Origin: Virgibacillus_P tibetensis | GTDB taxonomy: Bacteria; Bacillota; Bacilli; Bacillales; Amphibacillaceae | Direction of reading: 5' to 3' | Assembly: GCF_036026595.1 (NCBI RefSeq) | Contig: NZ_JARZFX010000002.1 | Coordinates: forward strand, 671,207-735,206 | DNA: 64,000 nucleotides | Part shown: piece after piece, positions 36,613 through 46,302 of the stretch | Layout of the letters: each line of letters starts with the position of its first letter | Numbering within the stretch: the first letter of the stretch is position 1 | The notes under the pieces: model-generated | Seen by the model: the letters and a program-made list of their open reading frames with translations, nothing else | What the model was told of the DNA's origin: nothing | The model's database searches: none | Translations under genes and position numbers: made by a program

Positions 36613-38087
36613 TCTATCACTACCTGACTGGACTTATCCAAAAAGCTGTCGAAGTAGAACTTATAGAACCTTCAGATACTATTTATGTACGCAATCAGGT
36701 AATGAATCTGTTGAACTTGGAATCTTTTCCGGAGAACGTTGAAGCACTGGAGGATGACTCCATTCCCAATCTGCTTGAAAAAATTATTGGTTACGCTGTA
36801 GACCATTGCGTGATAGAGGATAATTTTGACGACAAGGAAATTCTTACCGCCAACATCATGAACTGTTTCGTTGCACGTCCTTCTGTTGTAAATGGTCTAT
36901 TTAATGAAAAATACAAGCAATCACCAGAAGCGGCCACAAGCTATTTTTATATTCTAAGTAAAAACAGCAACTATATCCAGATGAACCGAATAGAAAAAAA
37001 CATTCATTTTAAGGCCGACACAGCTTATGGTGAACTCGACATAACAATTAATCTCTCTAAACCAGAGAAAGACCCAGAGCAAATCAAACGGGAAAAAGAA
37101 TTAAAAAAAGACGTGGAATATCCAGCGTGTGTTCTTTGTCCAGAAAATGAAGGCTATGCCGGTCGTATCGGCTATCCGGCTCGCGCCAATCACCGCATCG
37201 TCCAAGTTCCACTAGTAGGTGAAAATTGGTACCTGCAATATTCGCCCTATGTTTATTATAATGAACACAGCATCGTACTGGCGGAAGAACATCGTGATAT
37301 GAAAATTAACAAAGCGGCTTTCGAAAGACTAGTAACATTTACAGAGAAATTCCCGCACTACTTTATCGGATCAAACGCAGATCTGCCGATTGTTGGCGGC
37401 TCCATATTAAGCCACGACCATTACCAGGCAGGACATTATGAATTTGCCATGACGAACGCGGCGGATACCTTTACCTTTTCACTGGGAAAATATAACGCTG
37501 TTTCTGCATCTGTATTGAAATGGCCTTTATCTGTAATTCGCCTGAAAAGTAATCTTAAAAAGGAGCTGCTTCAGGCCGGGGATCATATTTTACAAGCATG
37601 GAAAATGTATTCAGATCCTTTAGCTGATGTAAAAGCCTTCACGGGGGACACGCCACATAATACAGTTACACCAATTGCAAGATTGCGCGACGGACTATAC
37701 GAGCTTGATCTTGTCCTTCGCAATAATCGGACATCTGAAGAACATCCGCTCGGTATCTTTCATCCCCATGCTGATGTCCATCATATTAAGAAGGAAAATA
37801 TTGGTTTAATTGAAGTGATGGGATTGGCAGTTTTACCAGCCAGATTGAAAGAAGAATTACACGAAATTAAGCAGTTTTTACTTGAAAGTCCGTGTGACGT
37901 TGCAGCGTACCATCAGGATTGGGCTAGTGAATTAAAACAGAACTATGGTACACTTTCTGATGAGAAACTGGTGGATGAAATTTTAAAAAAGGAATTAGGC
38001 AATAAATTTGCAAGAGTCCTGGAAGATGCCAGTGTTTTTAAAGATAAGGCAGCATTTCAGCGATTTATCGAGACTTTAAATGAGTAG
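36609..38087 (+). CDS. galT: Galactose-1-phosphate uridylyltransferase, Firmicutes type
   Basis: Transfers UMP between UDP-glucose and galactose 1-phosphate. 492 aa, the length of the Firmicutes class, which is longer than the E. coli enzyme. Visible features are CVLCPENEGYAGRIGYPARANH near 175, ILSHDHYQAGHYEFAM near 267 and HTPHN-like GDTPHNTVTPIARLRDG near 350. GAAGGAGTTGAAC precedes the ATG. Overlaps galE by four bases and ends just before galM. Confidence 0.96.
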   Translation: MIYHYLTGLIQKAVEVELIEPSDTIYVRNQVMNLLNLESFPENVEALEDDSIPNLLEKIIGYAVDHCVIEDNFDDKEILTANIMNCFVARPSVVNGLFNEKYKQSPEAATSYFYILSKNSNYIQMNRIEKNIHFKADTAYGELDITINLSKPEKDPEQIKREKELKKDVEYPACVLCPENEGYAGRIGYPARANHRIVQVPLVGENWYLQYSPYVYYNEHSIVLAEEHRDMKINKAAFERLVTFTEKFPHYFIGSNADLPIVGGSILSHDHYQAGHYEFAMTNAADTFTFSLGKYNAVSASVLKWPLSVIRLKSNLKKELLQAGDHILQAWKMYSDPLADVKAFTGDTPHNTVTPIARLRDGLYELDLVLRNNRTSEEHPLGIFHPHADVHHIKKENIGLIEVMGLAVLPARLKEELHEIKQFLLESPCDVAAYHQDWASELKQNYGTLSDEKLVDEILKKELGNKFARVLEDASVFKDKAAFQRFIETLNE

Positions 38088-38099
38088 GTGGCTAGTGCA

Positions 38100-39140
38100 T
38101 TGAACATAGAAAAACAGACAATCTTAGAAAAATGGATCGAATATACACTAACTAATGATAATGGAATGTCTATCAGCGTACTGAATTTTGGTGGTATTAT
38201 CACTAAAATTATGGTTCCAGATCGAAAAGGAAACCTGGAAAATGTGGTGCTGGGTTATAAAAATCACACTGACTATGAGCGTAACCCTCATTTCTTCGGA
38301 GCACTTGTTGGTCGCGTTGCTGGCAGGATTCAAGGTGCTTCCTTTGAACTCAATGGCCAAACGTATTCATTGGAAGCAAATGATGGTGAAAATCATCTGC
38401 ACGGGGGAACGAGTGGATTTCATCAGGTTATCTGGCAGGTCGAATCCTTTCAATTGAAGAATGCTTTAGGATTAAAGCTGTCTCATCAAAGTGCTGATCG
38501 AGATGGAGGCTATCCAGGTAATCTTGATGTCGAGGTTATCTATACATGGAACAACAGTAATGAACTGAGCATTGATTATCGGGCAAATTCGGACCAGGAC
38601 ACTCCCCTGGCTTTAACCAATCATTCTTATTTTAATTTAAGTGGCGATCTAAAGGCTACGGTCCAAAATCATCAGGTAACCATAGATAGCGATTATTTTG
38701 TCGAACTGGATGAGCAGTTGATCCCAACTGGAGAAAAGCTGCCAGTTTCAGGTTCCACCTTCGACTTCCGAAGCGGACAAAAACTTCGTGCAGGATTCCA
38801 GGATACCGCAGCACAACATAATATTGCTGATCATGGCTATGATCATTACTTTATTTTCAATAATAAAGCAGGAGTAAATGCCGTGGCAATAGATGAGGAA
38901 TCCGGCAGAACGTTAACCATTAAAACCGATCAGCCTGGTATGGTACTATATACTGCAAACAGTCTGAGTAATAACCTTGAGTTAAGAGAAGCAGCCTCAA
39001 GAAATCATTTAGGTGTTTGTTTCGAAACCCAAGCGCCCCCCGCTTCCTTACATCACACAGGCTTCCCTGACGTGATCCTCCCAGCAGGAACGGAATATAA
39101 TAAACGCACTGTATTTTCATTTGGTGTCGATAAAAAGTAA
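38100..39140 (+). CDS. galM: Aldose 1-epimerase (galactose mutarotase)
   Basis: Interconverts alpha and beta galactose so that GalK gets its alpha substrate. 346 aa. Active-site His in ALTNHSYFNLSG near 175 and catalytic Glu in VCFETQAPPASLHH near 310; NPHFFGALVGRVAGRI near 60 carries the family arginine. TTG at 38100 is preferred, eight bases after AGGTGG; GTG at 38088, directly after the galT stop, is an alternative. Last gene of the Leloir operon. Confidence 0.93.
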   Translation: MNIEKQTILEKWIEYTLTNDNGMSISVLNFGGIITKIMVPDRKGNLENVVLGYKNHTDYERNPHFFGALVGRVAGRIQGASFELNGQTYSLEANDGENHLHGGTSGFHQVIWQVESFQLKNALGLKLSHQSADRDGGYPGNLDVEVIYTWNNSNELSIDYRANSDQDTPLALTNHSYFNLSGDLKATVQNHQVTIDSDYFVELDEQLIPTGEKLPVSGSTFDFRSGQKLRAGFQDTAAQHNIADHGYDHYFIFNNKAGVNAVAIDEESGRTLTIKTDQPGMVLYTANSLSNNLELREAASRNHLGVCFETQAPPASLHHTGFPDVILPAGTEYNKRTVFSFGVDKK

Positions 39141-39187
39141 CTGTGTTTGTCGATATTTCCCGGGAAATGATGAAGATACATAAGAAA

Positions 39188-39236
39188 AAGCTGAATCGTA
39201 GAAGTTGATTTCCACTTCTGGCGGATTAGCTTTTTT
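39188..39236 (+). terminator. Terminator of the gal operon
   Basis: Imperfect hairpin in two stacks, AGCTGAATC with GATTAGCT and AGAAGT with ACTTCT, followed by TTTTTTGTTCTTTT, 49 bases after the galM stop. Confidence 0.7.
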
Positions 39237-39316
39237 GTTCTTTTGAGGATGGTGAAGGAGCTCGACCAATTTGGCTTATTTATTTACCGATTCATTACTA
39301 TAAAATTTCAACACAC

Positions 39317-39353
39317 AAAAAGAGCGTATCTCTACAACGAAATACGCTCTTTT
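39317..39353 (-). terminator. Terminator of the endonuclease/phosphatase gene
   Basis: Perfect 12-bp stem AAAAGAGCGTAT/ATACGCTCTTTT with a 13-base loop; symmetric A/T tracts allow it to act in both directions between the convergent gal operon and the gene at 39365. Confidence 0.85.
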
Positions 39354-39364
39354 AACTATTGGAT

Positions 39365-40144
39365 CTATCGCTTAATCTTCATTTCAGTCACCAATGGTAA
39401 ATGATCAAAATCTTCTGTATAAATAACTCGTTGGTTTGAGTGCTCTATAGATGGTGAAGAAAGAATATAATCAATTCTCTTTATAGGATTAATCACCGGG
39501 AATGTATTGGCATCTTCAATATCTGCGAAACTATCTACAAAGTTTCCTTGTTCCAACAACAATTGAAATTCCTCACTGTCAGGTTCTGCATTCAGGTCAC
39601 CTAATAATATTCTCGGTCCTTCAAAAGAAGAAGTTACATCAATAATCTCATCTACTTGTGCTAGTCTACTAGGTACATCCAAGCCTAAATGTGTATTATA
39701 TACATTCACGTGGATACCTCTAACATTCACCGTCGCTCGAAGGAGACCGCGTTGCTCCTTACCAAAGCTGCTTAAAAATGTGTTTTCTGAATCAATGATT
39801 GGATACTTACTTAAAATCCCTGTACCATACTGTCTGTTTTGCTCTTGACCTTCTGCAGGATCCAAATCCAAATTGGCACCATAGACATAATGATAACCCA
39901 GTAATTCAGCTAGTTCTTTTGCTTGATCTTGAAAATCACTTCGATCTCCATAAAATCTGTCAACCTCTTGAATGCCTATAATTTCTGCATCAGCATCTTT
40001 CATTACATCTGCAATTCGTTCTAGGCTTAACTCACCATCCAGCCCTACGCCATGGTAAATATTATAGGACATTACATTAATATCCACTTCTTCGCCATAC
40101 CCATTAGTTGCAAATACATTAGTAGACATCGAAAAAATCATCAA
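39365..40144 (-). CDS. Secreted endonuclease/exonuclease/phosphatase-fold protein
   Basis: Metal-dependent phosphoesterase of the EEP superfamily, 259 aa. Core motifs in order: VMSYNIYHG near 24, IIGIQEVDR near 55, VYNTHLG near 148, LLGDLNAEPDSEEF near 180, KRIDYIL near 222 and the catalytic DHLPLV at the end. The N-terminus is a signal peptide ending at NVFA. The ATG at 40144 lacks a ribosome site; AGAGGAGAG lies nearer an in-frame ATT at 40168, which would give a longer, better signal peptide. The substrate may be nucleic acid, a phospholipid or an inositol phosphate. Confidence 0.82.
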   Translation of the reverse strand: MMIFSMSTNVFATNGYGEEVDINVMSYNIYHGVGLDGELSLERIADVMKDADAEIIGIQEVDRFYGDRSDFQDQAKELAELLGYHYVYGANLDLDPAEGQEQNRQYGTGILSKYPIIDSENTFLSSFGKEQRGLLRATVNVRGIHVNVYNTHLGLDVPSRLAQVDEIIDVTSSFEGPRILLGDLNAEPDSEEFQLLLEQGNFVDSFADIEDANTFPVINPIKRIDYILSSPSIEHSNQRVIYTEDFDHLPLVTEMKIKR

Positions 40145-40272
40145 AATACTTACAGTTACTCCAATAATCTCTCCTCTATTAATAATTTTATTTAAATACT
40201 AAATTTTCCCCTCCCACTCTTTGTTATTTATATATAAGTAAATTCATGGATGTACTATATTAAAGAAGAAGC

Positions 40273-41109
40273 TTATAAAGCGTCTATTTCTACCTTTATA
40301 TATGTTCTATCATCAAATGAGATGTTATTCTTAGCGACTCCTTTTGTTCCCATATTCTCTTCAATACAAAGGGGATCAATCTCTAGCAGCCTTTTCAGTT
40401 CTCTTTCAGTTTCTTCCAGACTTCCATAAATCTTCGGATATCCATCAGAACCTAGTGAAATATACTCTGTATTTGGTGGAATATCTATTGTTTTAATTAA
40501 CTCCAATGGAATAGTGAAACCATTGACAACTGCGTAACTTAAAGAACTGGCAGGTGTAGCATTCTGGAAGTTATATTGTTTTTGAATTAGCGGTTTAATT
40601 AACTCAAATCCAATATCATCGACCATTAGTTCTTCTGGCTTTTTTCCCACTTGCAGTTCACCTTTCATAATGATACTTCTTACTTCTTCAAAAACTTCAT
40701 CTACCCGCTTTATATTTTGATGAAGTGTATCATTATAAAAACATTGACAATCACCAATCATCCACACTCTTTGGTGGTACTTACTGTAAATAATCATAGA
40801 GGCACTTGGGCGTATATATGGCTTTTCTTGAATCTCATCTTCTATTTCCAACCTTTTATACAACTGTTGGTAATTGGAATTGATCGCTTGAACGATTGCT
40901 TCAATATCTTCTTTTCCACCTAAATGTAAAAAAGTCTGTTTAATAGTTGACGCTGCTAATTGTCCGGGAGTTTTTCCTGAAAATTCTCTATCAGAAACAT
41001 TTGTTGCTCCATCAATAACTACCGCAAAATGATCATTACAGAAATACGTATCCTCACAATACCTTATATTTCCTGTTTTCGATTGAATGAACTTTTCTAC
41101 TATCCTCAT
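40273..41109 (-). CDS. PPM (PP2C-like) phosphatase domain protein
   Basis: 278-aa protein with the metal-binding framework of PPM phosphatases: CEDTYFCNDHFAVVIDGATN near 18, MIGDCQCFYN near 118, LGSDGYPKIYG near 225 and FDDRTYI near the end. No membrane or regulatory domain is attached. AAGGAGAACTGTT precedes the ATG. It lies 14 bases after the NUDIX gene, so the two are likely cotranscribed. Such stand-alone versions may act on phosphoproteins or small phosphorylated molecules; the target is unknown. Confidence 0.72.
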   Translation of the reverse strand: MRIVEKFIQSKTGNIRYCEDTYFCNDHFAVVIDGATNVSDREFSGKTPGQLAASTIKQTFLHLGGKEDIEAIVQAINSNYQQLYKRLEIEDEIQEKPYIRPSASMIIYSKYHQRVWMIGDCQCFYNDTLHQNIKRVDEVFEEVRSIIMKGELQVGKKPEELMVDDIGFELIKPLIQKQYNFQNATPASSLSYAVVNGFTIPLELIKTIDIPPNTEYISLGSDGYPKIYGSLEETERELKRLLEIDPLCIEENMGTKGVAKNNISFDDRTYIKVEIDAL

Positions 41110-41123
41110 AACAGTTCTCCTTA

Positions 41124-41747
41124 TTAATGAAAATACACTTTCCCGTTCGCTTGTTCTGCTATTTGAATTGCTGTCTTTATTTGGTCAGGTGTTATTCTCT
41201 CCTTTGAAAGAGGGGGTAGCTCATTATAAGCAAAAAATGCTACATCATTTGTTTCGATACTGTTTTTCAGTTCTCCACTTATAATCTCGCATTTAAAATA
41301 AATTGTATAAATATATTGCATGGTTACGGAAGGACGTGTTTTGGTCTGATCAAAAAAGGAAAGCAGCTTTGTAGTTTTAGTTCGTAATCCCGTTTCTTCT
41401 ATAATTTCCTTTTCAATATTTTCACTAGGGGATAAACCTACGTCACACCATCCTCCAGGTAAACACCATAATCCATCAGCAGCTTCTTTCACCATTAATA
41501 TTTTACTGTTTTTTATTACAACTCCCCTAACTGCAACTTTGGGGGTGGTATAGCCTGTCTCTATTGGCAATAACTCTGTAACTTCTTCCGCATTTATTCC
41601 CGAAATATGGGATAACATTTGTATTGCAGTTTCATTTATCTGATGGTACCTTTCTCTGTCAAACACGTCTGATCCATATGCCAGTCCAGTTTGGGCAATA
41701 CTTCTTAAATCCCTGGCCCAGAGTTTAATTTGTTCCGCAGTCTCCAT
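41124..41747 (-). CDS. NUDIX hydrolase with N-terminal helical extension
   Basis: 207 aa. The first 65 residues are a helical extension seen in ADP-ribose-pyrophosphatase-like proteins (METAEQIKLWARDLRSIAQT). The NUDIX fold follows, with the box GGWCDVGLSPSENIEKEIIE continuing ETGL near 105-128; the first acidic position is Asp rather than Glu. Likely hydrolyses a nucleoside diphosphate linked to a small group. GGGTGATGATAG precedes the ATG. Placed directly after the broken binding-protein gene. Confidence 0.85.
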   Translation of the reverse strand: METAEQIKLWARDLRSIAQTGLAYGSDVFDRERYHQINETAIQMLSHISGINAEEVTELLPIETGYTTPKVAVRGVVIKNSKILMVKEAADGLWCLPGGWCDVGLSPSENIEKEIIEETGLRTKTTKLLSFFDQTKTRPSVTMQYIYTIYFKCEIISGELKNSIETNDVAFFAYNELPPLSKERITPDQIKTAIQIAEQANGKVYFH

Positions 41748-41759
41748 CTATCATCACCC

Positions 41760-42926
41760 TTAATATGCTGTATTTTCAATTTCAAGCGCATTGTTTTTTA
41801 TGTTCATCCAACTGGTTCTACTATCAACCGTAATTTCGCTTCCGTTAAAATTACCTTTGTATTGTATTAGTTTATTTAAATACTTGGACATAGGGAGTTC
41901 AGACATAAATTTCGGATTATCCATTGATGATCTCTGAGCTGGAAACCACCCCGCTTTACTTAGAAAATCCAGTTGAGTTTCTTCCAGTTCCATAAAGTGA
42001 AAGAGGTTTTCAACACCTTCGTTTTTATTTAAGACTAAGACCATTTCCAACTATCTGAACACTGTCCCTATTATTTGAGATAAACGGCTCCACTTCAAAT
42101 TCAAAGCTATTTCCAATTAGATCCTGAATAGTTTGGAGATGTTGAGAGGTTGTAATTAATACACCGACCTCCATATTTGAAAACCTTGTAATTGCCATGT
42201 GATTATCAAGTGGCGGAATCAGCTCATATTCGTTAACAAGCATATTCCACATTTCCTCAAATGTATAAGTTTCCCCAATCGAGGTCCCGCCTCTATAGGA
42301 GTTCCAATATAAAGGGATATTTTGATCAAAATGAAACAACCAAAAGCGGTCTGCCTCATTTTTTCCATTTGATTTCCCTTGTATTTTTTCATATTCTTTT
42401 AGTGATTCTTCAGTTGAAAACGGATAGATAGTAGATTCCTCAGGTAAATGGTTGTTTAAAATTGAACGGTTCAAAAATATAAGCGGAATTTCAATACCTA
42501 TAGGCAAGGCATATAGAGTATCATTGTATTGAAACGCACTAATGATTGAATGATGATACTTACTAGTTATCCCCTTTAAAAATTCGTCAATTGAAAGCGC
42601 ATTATGGTTAGTTATGATTTCATCATACCATAATTAGAATTCATTTCTACAACATCTGGTCCTTCACGATTCTCAGCGGATAAATTCAGTTCCTCAAGAA
42701 GTGAATCCACATCACTGAATTTTCTTACGTTCACTTTAATATTGGATTCCGTTTGAAATTGTTCTAAAGTTGAAGCTAATCCAGGAGTAGTTATCCATAC
42801 ACTTATTGTAGATTTATAGTCATCCTCTTTGCTTAAAACAAAATCCTGATTCAACAAATTTAAGATGTAAACTATCGAAATAATAACTACACATATTGAT
42901 AAAATGAATAATAGTTTAAGCTTCAT
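41760..42926 (-). pseudogene. Extracellular solute-binding protein, broken by two frameshifts
   Basis: Three consecutive pieces in different frames read as one binding protein of about 388 residues. The first (42926 to about 42620) has an N-terminal membrane anchor, then STISVWITTPGLASTLEQF and PDVVEMNSNYG. The second continues with ALSIDEFLKGITSKYHHS and YALPIGIEIPLIFLNRS to NGLSLK (about 42030). The third has VLNKNEGVENLFHFMELEE and AGWFPAQRS. Shifts lie near 42620 and 42040. There is no lipobox cysteine. No intact reading frame remains, so it is probably inactive unless these are sequence errors. Confidence 0.8.
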
Positions 42927-42959
42927 GTAATAACTACTCCTAGTGTTTATTTTATCTAA

Positions 42960-44355
42960 TTATTTACTCCCAATTTTCTTTAATACGTTCTGAATAATAG
43001 ATTCAATTTCCTTTTCATATGGAGATTCTACCATTATTCTTAAGAGCGGTTCTGTTCCAGAAAAGCGAATCAAACACCATGTTCCATCTTCCCATTCCCA
43101 TTTAACACCATCAAATGTCTTATAATCTGATAACTTTTCTTGACGTACCTCTTCAGATTTTGCATTTGTTATGATTTCTTCAATATGGCTTTCATTTCCT
43201 GATTCATACGTATAATTATACTCTTTATAATACCTTTTCCCGAATTTACTTGTTATTTCATCACGGATAGTTTTTAGGGACTTTTTCGTATGTGCCAGCA
43301 TTTCAAGTAGAATTCCAGCAGATAATATCGCATCTTTTTCTAACAGATGTCCTTTTATTGTTATACCACCAGAACTCTCTCCTCCTAGGATTGCATCTGT
43401 TTCAAGCATACCTTCTGCAATATGCTTAAATCCAACAGGCTTTTCGTAACATTGATAACCATAGCTTTGTGCAATAACATCTAATAAATGTGTGGTAGAA
43501 ATATTCCGTACTACATTCCCTTTTACTTTCTTATATTCCAGTAAATAATAATATAGTATTGTAAGAATTTCGTTGGCATCTACATAATTACCTTCTTCAT
43601 CGATTACAGCAATTCTGTCACCATCACCATCAGTAGCAATTCCTATGTCGTATTCATCTTCCTTCATCATAGCCATTAATCGCCATAATGTACTTTCCGT
43701 AGGGGCCGGAACTCTGCCTCCAAATAAGGGATCTGCTTTATCATGAATAATTTTGACATTTGAACGTGTATCTACTAATAAGGTTAACAAGGTGTTTACA
43801 CCAGTTCCAAACATGGGATCATACAATACATAGCTCCATATCTAATTGTGATTCAATAAATGTTATAAATGCATTAGTGTAATTTTTTCTATTAACTAAC
43901 CCACTAGATACAGCTTTATTATATGAAAGCTTTGATACTTCCTCTATACGGAGACTATTAATAACTTTTTCCAGGTTAGATGTAATAGATTCTGTTGCTG
44001 GAAAACCTCCTTCACACACATACTTTATTCCATTGTATATATGAGGATTGTGACTAGCTGTAAATGTAAGCCCTGCTGCAGCCTTTTCCTTCTTTGTAAC
44101 AAAGTTTACTAATGGAGTTGGCACAGAAGGAGTTAATAAATTAACTTTTATCTGGTTCCCCGCAAAGACCTCCGATGATGCTTTAGCAAACTCTTCCGCC
44201 ATAAAACGGTTGTCGTATCCTATAACCACACCAAGCTCTTGATTCCCTTCTTCGATGATTTGTTTGGAAACACCTTGCGAAAACTTTCGTACATTATCAA
44301 AAGTAAAATTTTCACCTATAATATCCCGCCACCCACCAGTTCCGAAATGTATCAT
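42960..44355 (-). pseudogene. Phosphohexomutase (phosphoglucomutase/phosphomannomutase), frameshifted
   Basis: Two overlapping frames together make one alpha-D-phosphohexomutase. The 5' part (44355-43819) has GTGGWRDIIGENF at the N-terminus and the phosphoserine loop TFTASHNPHIYNGIKY near 100. The 3' part (about 43826-42960) has LYDPMFGTGVN, metal motif ATDGDGDRIAV, sugar motif GGESSGGITIKGH and phosphate motif RFSGTEPLLRIMVE. The junction, near 43830, is a one-base-type shift just before YDPMFGTG, in the middle of domain 2. All catalytic motifs are intact, so the lesion looks recent. Confidence 0.85.
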
Positions 44356-44372
44356 AATACTCCTCCACTCTC

Positions 44373-45326
44373 TTATATATTAATATCTTTCTTGCCTGAT
44401 AATAGGCTTATAATAATTAACGACATAATTGTTGCCAGAGATAAAATGGAAGCTAATGCAGCAGCTGTTCCAAAGTTAGCTGTGAATACTTCACCATAAA
44501 TGGACACCGTAATTGTGGCTGTCGCTCCATAATAGAGTACAATGGTTGAACTTAATTCATTAATTGTAGTTACCCAACTTAGTATTGCTCCTGAAATTAC
44601 GCCAGGTATCATTAATATAGCAGTCGTTTTGAAGAATGTTTTCATTGGTGGAACTCCCAGACTAATAGAAGCTTCTTCAACGCTCTTATCAATTTGGTGC
44701 AGTATTGCTGTGCTTGAACGCATGGTATAAGGTAATTTTCTTATACAATAGGCAATAACGAGGATAATCCATGTACCTGTTAATTCAATAGGTGGTTTAT
44801 TAAAGGCAATAATTAAACTTATACCTAAAACTGTCCCTGGTATTACATATGGAATCATTACTAATGCTAATGCATCTAATAGAGATGTAAGTTTAGATGG
44901 CCTTCTAACTACCACATAGGATAATAATAATCCTGCAATAACCATGAAGACGATTGCTATACTAGCGTAAGTAAACGTATTTTGAATTGCCTGTGGAACT
45001 TTATACAAAACTTCTCTATAACTATCCAAGCTAAAACCGCCTGCAAATACCGGCCCATTAGTTTTAAGGAAAGAAGTTGTAATTACGGTAGCTTGTGGAA
45101 TGATCGATAATGTTACTACCCCCATCACCATTAATGTTGCAGCAATTCTTTTCCCAGTACTTAGCTTTATAACCTTAGGTGGACGCAAAGCACTCATCGT
45201 ATATGTTTTCTTTGATACTACATAACGTTGCACAAATAAAACCATTGTCGTTACGGTTAATAAGATCATGCTCAAAGTACTGGCCATCGCAGGATTGGAA
45301 CCCATTTCACTCATCTTATCTGGCAA
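44373..45326 (-). pseudogene. C-terminal half of an iron/phosphonate-type ABC permease
   Basis: About 310 residues with seven or so hydrophobic segments and the EAA loop EEASISLGVPPMKTFFKTTA. Two-domain permeases of the AfuB/ThiP type are about 540-570 aa; only one domain plus the preceding linker is present. Its apparent TTG start and first residues (LPDKM) come from a fragment of yvrJ (45311-45370), so the N-terminal half was lost by recombination there. The frame stays open upstream through that fragment. Unlikely to be functional. Confidence 0.75.
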
Positions 45327-45370
45327 CGCAAGTATTGATTCGATTAATAAATTTAACTTTCCTTCAATCC
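45311..45370 (-). pseudogene. yvrJ 3' fragment at a rearrangement junction
   Basis: About 60 bases encode IEGKLNLLIESILALPDKM, the same ending as the two complete yvrJ genes at 49919 and 55424, with a few synonymous changes. Sequence identity stops abruptly on both sides, at the permease half and at the amidohydrolase scrap. Confidence 0.85.
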
Positions 45371-45481
45371 CTTCACCTTCAACAATGATTTGCCCATTTT
45401 CAATATAGATCCCACCATCTGGAACTACTTTATTTTCCAGTAAATTTTGGCATTTTTGATATAAGGTGAATTGTTCTGCAA
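45371..45481 (-). pseudogene. Amidohydrolase N-terminus remnant
   Basis: GGAAGGAG lies nine bases before a TTG at 45481 that starts MQNNSPYIKNAKIYW; after a frameshift the sequence continues NKVVPDGGIYIENGQIIVEG. This is the usual beta-strand start of metal-dependent amidohydrolases (such as NagA or PhnM-like proteins). It ends at the yvrJ fragment. Identification rests on about 34 residues only. Confidence 0.45.
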
Positions 45482-45612
45482 GTACTTACGCTCCTTCCCA
45501 TCATAGCGTAGCTCAAACAGAAAGAGCCATCTATAGAAGAAGCGAATTCAGCTTGAAATTTTCATGCTGAATCACACTCATCCATTTAATGGCATCAACA
45601 AGAGATAATCCT

Positions 45613-46290
45613 TTAGACGAAATCTTTAATTTCATTCGCAAATTTACTTGTAATATCTTGCGGTCTCGTGATTGCTCCACCAACAACAGCGGAGTAAACA
45701 CTAAGTTCAAATACGCGCTTCAGCATTTCCGGTGTAGCGATATTACCTTCTGCGATAACCGGTTTTTCCACAGCCTGAAGTACTTCTTTCAAAAAAGCAA
45801 AATCCTTCTCATACATCTTTTTACCCTTTGTATCATTTGTATAACCATGTAATGTCGTGCCGATATAGTCAAAACCGAGTTTCTCCGCATTGACTGCTTC
45901 TTCCACTGTCGCAATATCAGCCATCAACTCTACGCCAGGGGCTTTTTGGCGCACATAGTCAACGAGCTCTTCCAGTGATTTTCCCGGTCTTTCACTGAAG
46001 GTTGCATCCATCGCGATCACTTCACAGCCGCTCTCGATCAATTCGTCAATCTCTTTTTTTGTCGCTGTAATGTATACCTCGGAAGCCGGATAATCCCTTT
46101 TTACAATTCCGATAACGGGAAGGTCGACTTCCTTTTTGATTTCAATAATATCTTCTTTTGAATTTGCTCTGATCCCTTTTGCTCCACCCTGATAAGCGGC
46201 CAAGGCCATCTTGCTCATGATGTAGGAGGAATGAAGTGGTTCATTCTCGAGAGCCTGACAGGATACAATCAAATGTTTTGGTAAATGCAC
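45613..46290 (-). CDS. nanE: N-acetylmannosamine-6-phosphate 2-epimerase
   Basis: Converts ManNAc-6-P to GlcNAc-6-P for entry into amino-sugar catabolism. TIM-barrel protein of 225 aa with GIRANSKEDIIEIKK near 38, the active-site lysine in PVIGIVKRDYP near 60, and PVIAEGNIATPEML plus AVVGGAITRP near the end. GTG at 46290 is chosen, nine bases after TTAGGAG; a TTG at 46299 touches that site. It follows the PTS EIIBC gene directly, so the transporter probably delivers its substrate. A partial hairpin near 45546-45573 may end the transcript. Confidence 0.93.
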   Translation of the reverse strand: MHLPKHLIVSCQALENEPLHSSYIMSKMALAAYQGGAKGIRANSKEDIIEIKKEVDLPVIGIVKRDYPASEVYITATKKEIDELIESGCEVIAMDATFSERPGKSLEELVDYVRQKAPGVELMADIATVEEAVNAEKLGFDYIGTTLHGYTNDTKGKKMYEKDFAFLKEVLQAVEKPVIAEGNIATPEMLKRVFELSVYSAVVGGAITRPQDITSKFANEIKDFV

Positions 46291-46302
46291 AGTTTTCAAC
46301 TC

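Noticed and set aside
42960..44355. Programmed frameshift in the phosphohexomutase
   Set aside because: No slippery heptamer or stimulator was recognised at the junction, and neighbouring genes are also broken, so decay or sequence error is simpler.
39365..45326. Defence island (nuclease, PPM phosphatase, NUDIX)
   Set aside because: The nuclease-fold protein is exported, the flanking genes are transport and sugar metabolism, and no known defence domain combination is seen.
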